DNA from: Reyranella sp.
Lineage (GTDB): Bacteria > Pseudomonadota > Alphaproteobacteria > Reyranellales > Reyranellaceae
NCBI RefSeq assembly: GCF_004297265.1
Contig: NZ_SCUT01000024.1
Location: 299,861-363,860, forward strand
Reading direction: 5' to 3'
Length of the DNA: 64,000 nucleotides
The notes beneath the pieces are model-generated. The model saw nothing but the letters and a program-made list of their open reading frames with translations. It was not told where the DNA came from and did no database searches. The first letter of the stretch is position 1; the number at the start of each line of letters is the position of its first letter. This document shows positions 1 through 7,569 of this stretch, one piece after another. A program made the position numbers and the translations under genes.

Positions 1-1
1 C

Positions 2-199
2 CGCGATCTCCCTATTTGGCAGGGCTGCCGGCGCATCGCCACTGACGAGATATTCCTCATGAACTGGTCTGTCGGGGACAGCCTCGACGGTCGCTACTTC
101 GGTCCAGTTTCCCGCGGCTCGGTCATCGGACGAGCAACCCCTCTCTACACCGACGAGGACGGCAACGGCCGCTTCGAATGGCGCGCCGCGACGCGGTGA
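2..199 (+). CDS. S26-family signal peptidase (TraF-like), 3' end only
   Basis: This reading frame is open from the window edge and gives the last 65 residues of a protein whose 5' part lies outside. The visible segment contains IFLMN followed by DSLDGRYFGP, then VIGRATPLYT. This matches the C-terminal part of the conjugative S26 peptidase TraF, which processes and cyclises the TrbC pilin in RP4-type systems. The catalytic Ser and Lys would be in the missing N-terminal part. Its position at the head of a relaxase/trb cluster fits, since traF usually precedes the relaxase in this element class. The family call is from recognition only; the stop at 197-199 is clear. Confidence 0.75.
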   Translation, partial: RDLPIWQGCRRIATDEIFLMNWSVGDSLDGRYFGPVSRGSVIGRATPLYTDEDGNGRFEWRAATR

Positions 200-243
200 C
201 GATGCGCTCATTTCCGTTTCACCGCACCACACAGGAGTCTTCC

Positions 244-579
244 ATGCCGCAGATCGGAGAGTTCACGCGCACCAAGACCGGCTATGCCGGCCGCATCCGG
301 ACGGTCTCTCTCGACATCGAGATGGTGCTTGTCCCTGCCGAGCATTCCGACACCGAGAACGCGCCGGACTATCGCATTCACCTTCGCGACGACGGCGGTC
401 CGGAGATCGGCGCCGGATGGAAGCGAACCGGCGAAAAGGCCGGCGACTACGTTTCCTTGCAGATCGACGACCCGTCATTCCGCCAACCGATCCGCGCCAA
501 CCTGTTCCAGTCAGGCGACGACAGGTCCGCCTGGGGCCTGCACTGGAACCGTCCGCCGAAGCGCAGTGAGCGGGACTGA
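244..579 (+). CDS. DUF736 family protein
   Basis: This encodes 111 residues starting MPQIGEFTRTK. The start at 244 was chosen because the motif IGEFTR is the usual N-terminus of DUF736 proteins and an AGGAG-like stretch (caggagtc) lies just upstream. The family is small and soluble, has no established biochemical role, and is found almost exclusively beside relaxase and trb genes on plasmids and integrative elements of Proteobacteria. The downstream transglycosylase begins 4 bases after its stop, or overlaps it if a GTG at 566 is used, so the two are probably cotranscribed. A transfer-related role is inferred from context only. Confidence 0.8.
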   Translation: MPQIGEFTRTKTGYAGRIRTVSLDIEMVLVPAEHSDTENAPDYRIHLRDDGGPEIGAGWKRTGEKAGDYVSLQIDDPSFRQPIRANLFQSGDDRSAWGLHWNRPPKRSERD

Positions 580-583
580 CGGC

Positions 584-1357
584 ATGCCGACGCGCCGCCC
601 ATCGCGCAGGCATCCGGCGGAGACCGGGCGGACACGCGCCGCCCGGCATCTCTCTGCCCTTCTCCTTTTCGGCCTGCTGATCGTCGGCGGATCACCTTCC
701 ACCGCACTGGCGCAGAACGCACCCATCCCGCGTGCGACTGCAGCCGATCCGATCGCCGGCTTCGTCGCCGAGGCCTCGCAACGCTTCGGCATTCCGGAGC
801 GCTGGATTCGCGCCGTCATGCGCGTCGAAAGTGCGGGCGACGTGCGCGCGATCTCGTCCGCGGGCGCGATGGGTCTGATGCAGATCATGCCTGATACATG
901 GACGGAGCTACGCACTCGCCACCGACTTGGAAGCGATCCGTACAATCCGCGCGACAATATCCTCGCGGGCGCCGCCTACCTCCGCGAGATGCATGATCGC
1001 TATGGTTCGCCAGGCTTTCTCGCCGCCTATAATGCGGGACCGGGGCGCTATGAGGAGTATCTCGCCGGCCGCCCGCTTCCGGCCGAGACCCGCGCCTATG
1101 TCGCCGCGTTGTTTCCTTTATTCGGCGGCGGTGAACTCTCCAGTCCAGTCACCGTCGCCGCAACCGATCCGAAGGCCTGGACCCGCGCATCGCTGTTCGT
1201 CGCGCGCATCGAGCGCATCTCGGCTGCCGATCCAGTGCAAACCGAGCGCCATCCAAACGAGGCTCCCGCGGCAGTTCCGGTGCGCGAGACTTCCGCGATC
1301 GTGCCGCAATCCACCGGCCTGTTCGTCGCGCGATCCGGCAGTGGAGACCCGCGATGA
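584..1357 (+). CDS. Lytic transglycosylase, SLT domain (VirB1/TrbN-like)
   Basis: This 257-residue protein has an N-terminal basic and hydrophobic stretch (about residues 20-43, ending TALAQ) that looks like a signal peptide. It is followed by a Slt-type lysozyme-like domain. The catalytic glutamate is in MRVESAGD, followed by SSAGAMGLMQIMPDTW, the disulphide-free AGAAYLREM helix and LAAYNAGPG, all hallmarks of the goose-lysozyme-like transglycosylases. Conjugative systems use such an enzyme to open peptidoglycan locally for assembly of the type IV channel. The start could instead be GTG 566, which overlaps the preceding gene. The C-terminal 70 residues are low-complexity and not recognised. 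Confidence 0.88.
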   Translation: MPTRRPSRRHPAETGRTRAARHLSALLLFGLLIVGGSPSTALAQNAPIPRATAADPIAGFVAEASQRFGIPERWIRAVMRVESAGDVRAISSAGAMGLMQIMPDTWTELRTRHRLGSDPYNPRDNILAGAAYLREMHDRYGSPGFLAAYNAGPGRYEEYLAGRPLPAETRAYVAALFPLFGGGELSSPVTVAATDPKAWTRASLFVARIERISAADPVQTERHPNEAPAAVPVRETSAIVPQSTGLFVARSGSGDPR

Positions 1358-1430
1358 CGTGCCTGCGCCTCTTTCGCAGTATGGAGCGCCCCGTCGCGTC
1401 ATGGAGTGCGCAGAGGGGGAAGCAGGGCAA

Positions 1431-1486
1431 CACAACCGCACGATGGCAGGATAAAGGGGCGCGATGTGCGCCTCGGTTCGGTTGTG
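1431..1486 (-). other. Candidate origin of transfer (oriT) with IncP-type nic core
   Basis: The 244-base interval between the transglycosylase and the relaxase has no convincing gene. On the minus strand, 1453 to 1446 reads TATCCTGC, identical to the IncP/VirD2-type nic core (YATCCTG|Y), with cleavage predicted between 1447 and 1446. It is enclosed by an inverted repeat, CACAACCG at 1431-1438 and CGGTTGTG at 1479-1486. An oriT beside its MOBP-type relaxase gene is the usual arrangement. The octamer could occur by chance, and the match was made by eye. Confidence 0.5.
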
Positions 1487-1601
1487 CTTTTTCAAGGACT
1501 TACGCAGCGATTTCGCGAGGTGCGCCTGACTGGCGCAGCCTGCGGCTTCGGCGATTTCATAAGCAAATCAGCGCTATCGCGCGATGTGCGGTCCTGCCGC
1601 C

Positions 1602-3341
1602 ATGAGCGACGAGAACGATTTCCGCATCCGACCAGGCCACATCCGCTCGACGCGCGTGCAGCGCGCCAGACCCTTCATCGCCCAGGCGCTCGCCGCCGCC
1701 CAACGGGCCGGCGGATCGGTTTCCCGCAAGGGGACGATCGGGCCGGGCCACCGCTCCCGTTTCGGCCGGGGTCAGCGAGCGTCGGTGCAGGCCAACCGGC
1801 TCATCACCTCCCGCTCACGCGGCGCCGTCGTCAAGGCGCGCGTCGTCCGCCACGCCGGACGCCGCGCGCCGCTCGCCACCCATCTCAGTTATCTGAGCCG
1901 CGAGGGCGTCACCCGAGATGGAGAGAAGGCGCGGCTGTTCGGCCCCGCCGCGGACGATGCCGATACGAAGGCGTTCGCGGATCGATGCGAGGAGGACCGG
2001 CATCATTTCCGGTTCATCATCTCGCCGGACGACGCCGTGGAGATGTCGGACCTCAAGACCTTCGCCCGCGATTTGGCCGGCCAGATGGAGAGGGACCTCG
2101 GCACCAAGCTCGATTGGGTCGCGGTCGATCACTGGAACACCGAACATCCCCACGTCCACCTGATCGTCCGCGGCGTGCGCGAGGATGGTGAGAACCTCGT
2201 CATCTCCCGCGACTACATCAAGGAGGGGATGCGGGATCGGGCGCGGGATCTGATCACGCAGGAATTGGGCCCGCGCACGGATCACGAAATCCGTCGCACG
2301 TTGGAACGTCAGATCGACGCCGAGCGCTGGACCAGCCTCGACCGGCAGCTCGCGCGCGACGGATACCGCGCCGGCGTCATCGACCTCGCGCCGCATCCGA
2401 ATCGACAGCCCGACGAATTCCACGCGCTCAAGGTCGGACGCCTCCGCAAGCTCGAATCGCTCGGGCTTGCCGACCAGGTCGGTCCCGGCCAGTGGACTCT
2501 GTCCGAGAACGCCGAGACGACGCTGCGCCAGCTCGGCGAACGCGGCGACATCATCAAGCGCATCCATCGCGGCCTGACCGAACACGGCATCGAGCGGGGT
2601 GTGTCCAACTATGTGCTGGCCGGGGAAAGTCTGGACGATCCTGTCGTCGGCCGGCTGGTCGCCCGCGGTCTCGACGATGAGCTGAAGGGTACGGCCTATG
2701 CCGTGGTCGACGGCACAGACGGCCGCACCCATCACATCAAGCTGCCCGACCTCGACGCCGCCGGCGACAGCGCGCCCGGTTCGATCGTCGAACTGCGCAG
2801 GTTCGCCGACGCGAAGGGGCAGCGTCGCGTCGCGATGGCGGTCCGGTCAGACCTCACCATCGAGCAGCAGATCACCGCGAAAGGTGCGACTTGGCTTGAC
2901 CGGCAGGCGATCGCCCGCGAGCCGATTGCGCTTGGCGGGGGAGGCTTCGGCGCAGAGGTACGCGAAGCCCTGGACCGGCGCGCCGAACACCTGATTGGGC
3001 AAGGTCTGGCCGAACGTCAGAACCGCGGCGTCAGCTTCAGCCGGAACCTGATCAAGACGCTGCGCCGGCGCGAGCTGGACGCCGTGGGCGCCAAGCTCGC
3101 GGCAGAGAGCGGCCGACCATTCAACAAGGCCGCGGCAGGAGAATACGTCGCTGGCGCCTACCAGCGGCGCATCGCGCTCGCCTCCGGCCGCTTCGCAATG
3201 ATCGATGACGGCCTTGGCTTCCAGCTCGTGCCCTGGTCGCCATCACTCGAAAAACAGCTCGGGCGTCATGTCTCCGGCCTCGCCCGAAGCGATGGCGGCG
3301 TCGACTGGAGCTTCGGCCGCAAGCGGGGGCTCGGCCTGTGA
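1602..3341 (+). CDS. Conjugative relaxase, VirD2-like nuclease with DUF3363 region
   Basis: This 579-residue protein nicks oriT and pilots the transferred strand. The start at 1602 (MSDENDFRIRPG) is preferred over an in-frame ATG at 1584 because the family normally begins near this point. The histidine motif HWNTEHPHVHLIVRG at residues about 177-190 is the metal-binding HxxxxHxHxH signature of MOBP/VirD2 relaxases. RFIISPDDA lies before it, as expected. The C-terminal two thirds resemble the DUF3363 region that accompanies this relaxase subtype in integrative elements. The catalytic tyrosine is not assigned with certainty. It lies immediately downstream of the candidate oriT and is followed 31 bases later by traG. 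Confidence 0.9.
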   Translation: MSDENDFRIRPGHIRSTRVQRARPFIAQALAAAQRAGGSVSRKGTIGPGHRSRFGRGQRASVQANRLITSRSRGAVVKARVVRHAGRRAPLATHLSYLSREGVTRDGEKARLFGPAADDADTKAFADRCEEDRHHFRFIISPDDAVEMSDLKTFARDLAGQMERDLGTKLDWVAVDHWNTEHPHVHLIVRGVREDGENLVISRDYIKEGMRDRARDLITQELGPRTDHEIRRTLERQIDAERWTSLDRQLARDGYRAGVIDLAPHPNRQPDEFHALKVGRLRKLESLGLADQVGPGQWTLSENAETTLRQLGERGDIIKRIHRGLTEHGIERGVSNYVLAGESLDDPVVGRLVARGLDDELKGTAYAVVDGTDGRTHHIKLPDLDAAGDSAPGSIVELRRFADAKGQRRVAMAVRSDLTIEQQITAKGATWLDRQAIAREPIALGGGGFGAEVREALDRRAEHLIGQGLAERQNRGVSFSRNLIKTLRRRELDAVGAKLAAESGRPFNKAAAGEYVAGAYQRRIALASGRFAMIDDGLGFQLVPWSPSLEKQLGRHVSGLARSDGGVDWSFGRKRGLGL

Positions 3342-3372
3342 ACACTGCCCCTCTTCAAGAAAGGACTCCAAC

Positions 3373-5355
3373 ATGTCGGCCACCAAGATTCTCTGGGGGC
3401 AGATCCTCGTCGTCTTCGTGATCGTGCTGACCACGACCTGGACCGCGACCCAATGGACGGCATGGCAGCTAGGCTTCCAGCCGCAACTCGGCCGGCCATG
3501 GTTCGAGGCATTTGGCTGGCCAGTCTACCATCCGCCGGCCTTCTTCTGGTGGTGGTACTTCTACGACGCCTATGCGCCTTCGGTCTTCGTCGAGGGCGCC
3601 TACATCGCCGCATCCGGCGGCTTCATTGCCATCGCGGTCGCCATCGGCATGTCGGTGTGGCGAACCCGCGAGGCCAAAAATGTCGAGACCTATGGTTCGG
3701 CGCGCTGGGCGCGAGCCGACGAGGTGCGCGCCGCCGGCCTGCTTGGGCCCGATGGCGTGGTGCTCGGCAGGTTCGATCGCGCCTATCTTCGCCATGACGG
3801 GCCAGAGCATGTGCTGTGCTTCGCGCCGACCCGCTCCGGCAAGGGCGTCGGCCTGGTCGTGCCCTCGCTGCTGACCTGGCCGGGCTCCGCCATCGTTCAC
3901 GACATCAAGGGCGAGAACTGGCAGCTCACTTCCGGCTTCCGCGCCCACCATGGCCGCGTGCTGCTGTTCGATCCCACCAATGCGAAGTCGTCCGCTTACA
4001 ACCCGCTGCTCGAAGTCCGCCGCGGCGAATGGGAGGTCCGCGACGTCCAGAACATCGCCGACATCCTGGTCGATCCCGAAGGGAGTTTGGAACGCCGCAA
4101 TCATTGGGAGAAGACGTCCCACGCACTCCTCGTCGGCGCCATCCTGCACGTTCTCTACGCCGAGACCGACAAGACACTCGCCGGCGTCGCCGCCTTCCTT
4201 TCCGATCCCAAGCGGCCGATCGAGTCGACGCTCGCCGCCATGATGAAGACCGCGCATCTCGGCGAAGCGGGACCGCACCCCGTCATCGCGTCGGCCGCGC
4301 GCGAGTTGCTGAATAAGTCCGACAATGAGCGGTCGGGTGTCTTGTCGACCGCGATGTCGTTTCTCGGACTCTATCGCGATCCCGTGGTGGCGGATGTTAC
4401 GCGCCGTTGCGACTGGCGCATCACAGACATTGTTGGCGGAGCGCGACCGTCGACGCTCTACCTGGTCGTGCCGCCCTCAGACATCGCGCGGACCAAGCCG
4501 CTGATCCGGCTTATCCTCAACCAGATCGGACGCCGATTGACGGAGGATCTCAACGCCAAAGGCAGGCGGCATCGGCTGCTGCTCATGCTCGACGAGTTTC
4601 TCGCGCTCGGGCGCCTCGACTTCTTCGAGAGCGCCTTGGCGTTCATGGCGGGCTATGGACTGAAGAGCTTCCTGATCGCGCAGTCGCTCAATCAGATCGA
4701 GAAAGCGTATGGGCCGAACAACTCGATCCTCGACAACTGCCATGTCCGCGTCAGTTTCGCCACCAATGATGAGCGGACGGCCAAGCGCGTGTCGGATGCT
4801 TTAGGGACGGCGACCGAGATGCGCGCGATGCGCAACTATGCCGGACACCGGCTCAGCCCGTGGCTCGGCCATCTGATGGTGTCGCGATCGGAGACCGCGC
4901 GCCCGCTGCTGACGCCGGGCGAGGTGATGCAGCTCCCGGCCGCCGACGAGATCGTCATGGTCGCCGGCACGCCGCCGATCCGCGCGAAGAAGGCGCGCTA
5001 CTTCGAGGATCGCCGCTTCCAGGAGCGCGTGCTGCCGCCGGCGCTCGTGAAGCCAGCCGCGGGAAAGCCGGACGACTGGAGCGCTCTGCCTCTGCCATCG
5101 CGGCCGCAACCCGATGCAGCCGCGCGGCAGGACGGTACAGGCGACGACGACTCGACCGGCTCGGAGCGGCGTCAGCAACCGGAGCTGACCGCGGTGAAGC
5201 CTGTCGAGAGGAAGGCGCCGATCGACAACGAGTTCGACCTCGATGGCCCCGATGACGCCGATGACGATGCCGCGCGCGCGGGCCGGCTGAACCAGGTGAT
5301 GCAAGGCGTCGCGCGGCAGGTCTCGCTCGATCCCAATGACGGGATGGACCTCTGA
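3373..5355 (+). CDS. traG: Type IV coupling protein TraG (VirD4 family ATPase)
   Basis: The 660-residue inner-membrane ATPase links the relaxosome to the Trb channel. The start at 3373 (MSATKILWGQ) follows an AAAGGA-type ribosome site about 8 bases upstream; the longer frame from 3205 would run through the relaxase end. Two or three N-terminal membrane segments (about residues 8-28, 58-75 and 83-100) are followed by Walker A in APTRSGKGVG (about 151-160). Walker B is in LLLMLDEFLALG. The C-terminal 100 residues are acidic and low in complexity. The gene is separated from the next by two bases (stop 5355, GTG 5358). Confidence 0.95.
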   Translation: MSATKILWGQILVVFVIVLTTTWTATQWTAWQLGFQPQLGRPWFEAFGWPVYHPPAFFWWWYFYDAYAPSVFVEGAYIAASGGFIAIAVAIGMSVWRTREAKNVETYGSARWARADEVRAAGLLGPDGVVLGRFDRAYLRHDGPEHVLCFAPTRSGKGVGLVVPSLLTWPGSAIVHDIKGENWQLTSGFRAHHGRVLLFDPTNAKSSAYNPLLEVRRGEWEVRDVQNIADILVDPEGSLERRNHWEKTSHALLVGAILHVLYAETDKTLAGVAAFLSDPKRPIESTLAAMMKTAHLGEAGPHPVIASAARELLNKSDNERSGVLSTAMSFLGLYRDPVVADVTRRCDWRITDIVGGARPSTLYLVVPPSDIARTKPLIRLILNQIGRRLTEDLNAKGRRHRLLLMLDEFLALGRLDFFESALAFMAGYGLKSFLIAQSLNQIEKAYGPNNSILDNCHVRVSFATNDERTAKRVSDALGTATEMRAMRNYAGHRLSPWLGHLMVSRSETARPLLTPGEVMQLPAADEIVMVAGTPPIRAKKARYFEDRRFQERVLPPALVKPAAGKPDDWSALPLPSRPQPDAAARQDGTGDDDSTGSERRQQPELTAVKPVERKAPIDNEFDLDGPDDADDDAARAGRLNQVMQGVARQVSLDPNDGMDL

Positions 5356-5357
5356 GC

Positions 5358-5798
5358 GTGGCGATCATGAAGATTCCGAAGAAGCAGCGCCTCTCGGTCT
5401 ATCTCGATCCCGACATCATGAAGGCGCTCGCCGTTTATGCCGCGCGCCGCGATCAATCGCGATCGCTGGTCGCGGAAGCGGCGATCGCATCCTTCCTGTC
5501 GCCGGACGCGGCCGAGCGCCAGGAAGCCGCGACCACCAAGCGATTGGACCAGCTCGACCGGCGCATGACGCGTATGGAACGCGACCTCGGCATTTCCGTG
5601 GAAATGCTGGCCGTTTTCGTCCGCCACTGGCTCACCACGAATCCGCCACTGCCGGAGTCAGCGCAGGCGGCCGCACGCGCAAAGGCAGGCGAACGGTACG
5701 ACGCCTTCGTCGCCGCACTCGGGCGGCGACTCGCGAAGGGACCGAAAGTGCGTGAGGAGATTTCCGAAGACGTCGCAGGTGTCCCAGGCGCGGAATAA
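5358..5798 (+). CDS. Ribbon-helix-helix (CopG-like) protein
   Basis: This 146-residue protein begins MAIMKIPKKQR from GTG 5358; ATG 5367 is an alternative start. The first 50 residues (RLSVYLDPDIMKALAVYAAR followed by SRSLVAEAAI) fit a ribbon-helix-helix DNA-binding domain. The middle contains a heptad-like segment (RLDQLDRRMTRMERDL) that could dimerise. Similar genes sit between traG and trbB in many integrative conjugative elements, where they are annotated as CopG-type regulators. A role as relaxosome accessory or repressor of the trb operon is inferred. The following 169 bases up to trbB carry no gene and may hold the trb promoter. Confidence 0.8.
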   Translation: MAIMKIPKKQRLSVYLDPDIMKALAVYAARRDQSRSLVAEAAIASFLSPDAAERQEAATTKRLDQLDRRMTRMERDLGISVEMLAVFVRHWLTTNPPLPESAQAAARAKAGERYDAFVAALGRRLAKGPKVREEISEDVAGVPGAE

Positions 5799-5967
5799 TC
5801 ATCGCTCGGGGCATCGCAAGAGTTTGGCAGTTCCGCCGTCGCCCTGTCTTTGTACGCCAGAGCACTACGACCCCATCCTGCTTGTTGTCATGACCTGATT
5901 TCTGCCTCTTCTACTCATCCCCGATCCAGGGCCGCTTGTTTGCGGTCCCGCGCAGAACGGGGACGAT

Positions 5968-6951
5968 ATGGCGGTTTCTCACCAGCAATCAGAGGCGACC
6001 CTTCGAGGCGCGCGCATGTTGCGCACTGCCCTCGGCCCCGCCATCGCCGGATTCCTGGAAGACCCGTCCGTCGTCGAGGTGATGCTCAATCCCGATGGGC
6101 GGCTCTGGATCGACCGGCTGTCCGAGGGACTCTCCGATACCGGAGCGCGCCTCTCGCCCGCGGATGGCGAGCGCATCGTCCGCCTGGTCGCGCACCATGT
6201 CGGCGCCGAGGTTCATTCCGGTTCACCGCGGGTTTCGGCCGAGCTTCCCGAGACGGGAGGGCGGTTCGAAGGCCTTCTGCCTCCCGTCGTCGCCGCGCCG
6301 GCGTTCGCGATCCGCAAGCCTGCCGTCGCCGTCTTCACGCTGGCTGACTACGTCGCCGCCGAGATCATGTCGGCTGAACAGGCTGAGATCCTCCGCCGCG
6401 CCGTCGCGGACCGCCGCAACATTCTCGTCGCCGGCGGCACATCGACCGGCAAGACCACGCTCACCAACGCGCTGCTCGCCGAGGTCTCCAAGTCCTCCGA
6501 TCGCGTTGTCCTGATCGAGGATACGCGCGAGCTGCAATGCGCCGCGCCCAACCTCGTAGCCATGCGCACCAAGGACGGCGTCGCGTCGCTGTCCGAACTC
6601 GTCCGTTCCTCGCTTCGCCTGCGCCCCGATCGCATTCCGATCGGCGAAGTCCGCGGCGCCGAGGCGCTGGATTTGCTCAAGGCGTGGGGGACGGGCCACC
6701 CCGGCGGCATCGGCACCATCCATGCCGGCACCGCGCTCGGCGCGCTGCGCCGCCTCGAACAGCTCATCCAGGAAGCCGTCATCACGGTCCCGCGCGCGCT
6801 GATCGCCGAGACCATCGATCTCGTCGCGGTGCTGAGCGGTCGCGGCGCAAGCCGCCGCCTCGCCGAGCTCGCCCGTGTCGAGGGCCTTCAGCCAGACGGC
6901 GACTACCGCGTCATCCCCGCAACCCAGCCCGCCTCAGGAGATTCCGCATGA
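5968..6951 (+). CDS. trbB: TrbB, VirB11-like secretion ATPase
   Basis: This 327-residue cytoplasmic hexameric ATPase energises pilus assembly in the conjugative type IV system. Walker A is GGTSTGKTT (about residues 156-164). The Asp/Glu-box region [11 protein letters not shown] follows, then the His-box [14 protein letters not shown]. Length and order agree with RP4 TrbB. The ATG at 5968 follows an AACGGGGACG stretch. The stop overlaps the trbC start in ATGA (6948-6951), so translation is probably coupled. It is the first gene of a ten-gene run in the same direction. Confidence 0.95.
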   Translation: MAVSHQQSEATLRGARMLRTALGPAIAGFLEDPSVVEVMLNPDGRLWIDRLSEGLSDTGARLSPADGERIVRLVAHHVGAEVHSGSPRVSAELPETGGRFEGLLPPVVAAPAFAIRKPAVAVFTLADYVAAEIMSAEQAEILRRAVADRRNILVAGGTSTGKTTLTNALLAEVSKSSDRVVLIEDTRELQCAAPNLVAMRTKDGVASLSELVRSSLRLRPDRIPIGEVRGAEALDLLKAWGTGHPGGIGTIHAGTALGALRRLEQLIQEAVITVPRALIAETIDLVAVLSGRGASRRLAELARVEGLQPDGDYRVIPATQPASGDSA

Positions 6952-7280
6952 TCCGCCATGCCTTGCGTGTTCGCCGTTATATCGCGACGGCCGTGTCCGT
7001 CACCGTCGTCAGCATGATGCTGGCCCCGGCCGCCTATGCTTCCGGCTCCTCGATGCCGTGGGAAGCGCCGCTACAATCGATACTCGAATCCATCGAGGGG
7101 CCGGTCGCCAAGATCGTCGCGGTGATCATCATCATCATCACCGGCCTGACCCTCGCCTTCGGCGACACCAGCGGCGGCTTCCGGCGCCTGATCCAGATCG
7201 TCTTCGGGCTGAGCATCGCCTTCGCCGCGTCGAGCTTCTTCCTCTCGTTCTTCTCTTTTGGCGGCGGAGCGCTCGTCTGA
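6948..7280 (+). CDS. trbC: TrbC, conjugative pilin precursor (VirB2-like)
   Basis: The 110-residue pilin precursor has a signal peptide ending around PAAYASG (about residues 27-32). Two hydrophobic helices follow: VAKIVAVIIIIITGLTLAF and the C-terminal IVFGLSIAFAASSFFLSFF, joined by the short polar loop GDTSGGFRR. This two-helix plan is that of VirB2/TrbC pilins. In RP4 the prepilin is trimmed and cyclised by TraF, and a TraF-like peptidase remnant lies at the start of this window. The start overlaps trbB by four bases and the stop shares its last base with trbD. Confidence 0.92.
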   Translation: MIRHALRVRRYIATAVSVTVVSMMLAPAAYASGSSMPWEAPLQSILESIEGPVAKIVAVIIIIITGLTLAFGDTSGGFRRLIQIVFGLSIAFAASSFFLSFFSFGGGALV

Positions 7281-7561
7281 TGGCGAGCCTGATCGACAGC
7301 GCCAGCGAAGTGCCAGGCTACGCCGTCCCAGTCCATCGGGCGCTCACTGAGCACATCCTGCTCGGCGGCGCGCCGCGCTCCATCGCGATCCTCAACGGCA
7401 CGCTGGCGGCGGCGCTCGGCCTTGGGCTGCGCCTCTGGTTGGTCGGCCTCGGGCTCTGGGCGATCGGGCATTTCGCGGCCGTGTGGGCGGCCAAACGCGA
7501 TCCGCAATTCGTCGACGTGGTGCGCCGTCACCTGCGCATCCCCGGCCACCTGAGCGCGTGA
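7280..7561 (+). CDS. trbD: TrbD, VirB3-like membrane protein
   Basis: This 93-residue protein begins at ATG 7280, overlapping the trbC stop by one base. It contains VPVHRALTEHILLGGAPRS, the conserved N-terminal segment of VirB3/TrbD proteins. Two hydrophobic stretches follow (LNGTLAAALGLGLRLWLVGL and LWAIGHFAAVWAA). VirB3 partners the VirB4/TrbE ATPase at the inner membrane, and trbE follows directly. Small size and high GC make the frame non-obvious, but the motif and the gene order settle it. Confidence 0.9.
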   Translation: MASLIDSASEVPGYAVPVHRALTEHILLGGAPRSIAILNGTLAAALGLGLRLWLVGLGLWAIGHFAAVWAAKRDPQFVDVVRRHLRIPGHLSA

Positions 7562-7569
7562 GGCCCCCA

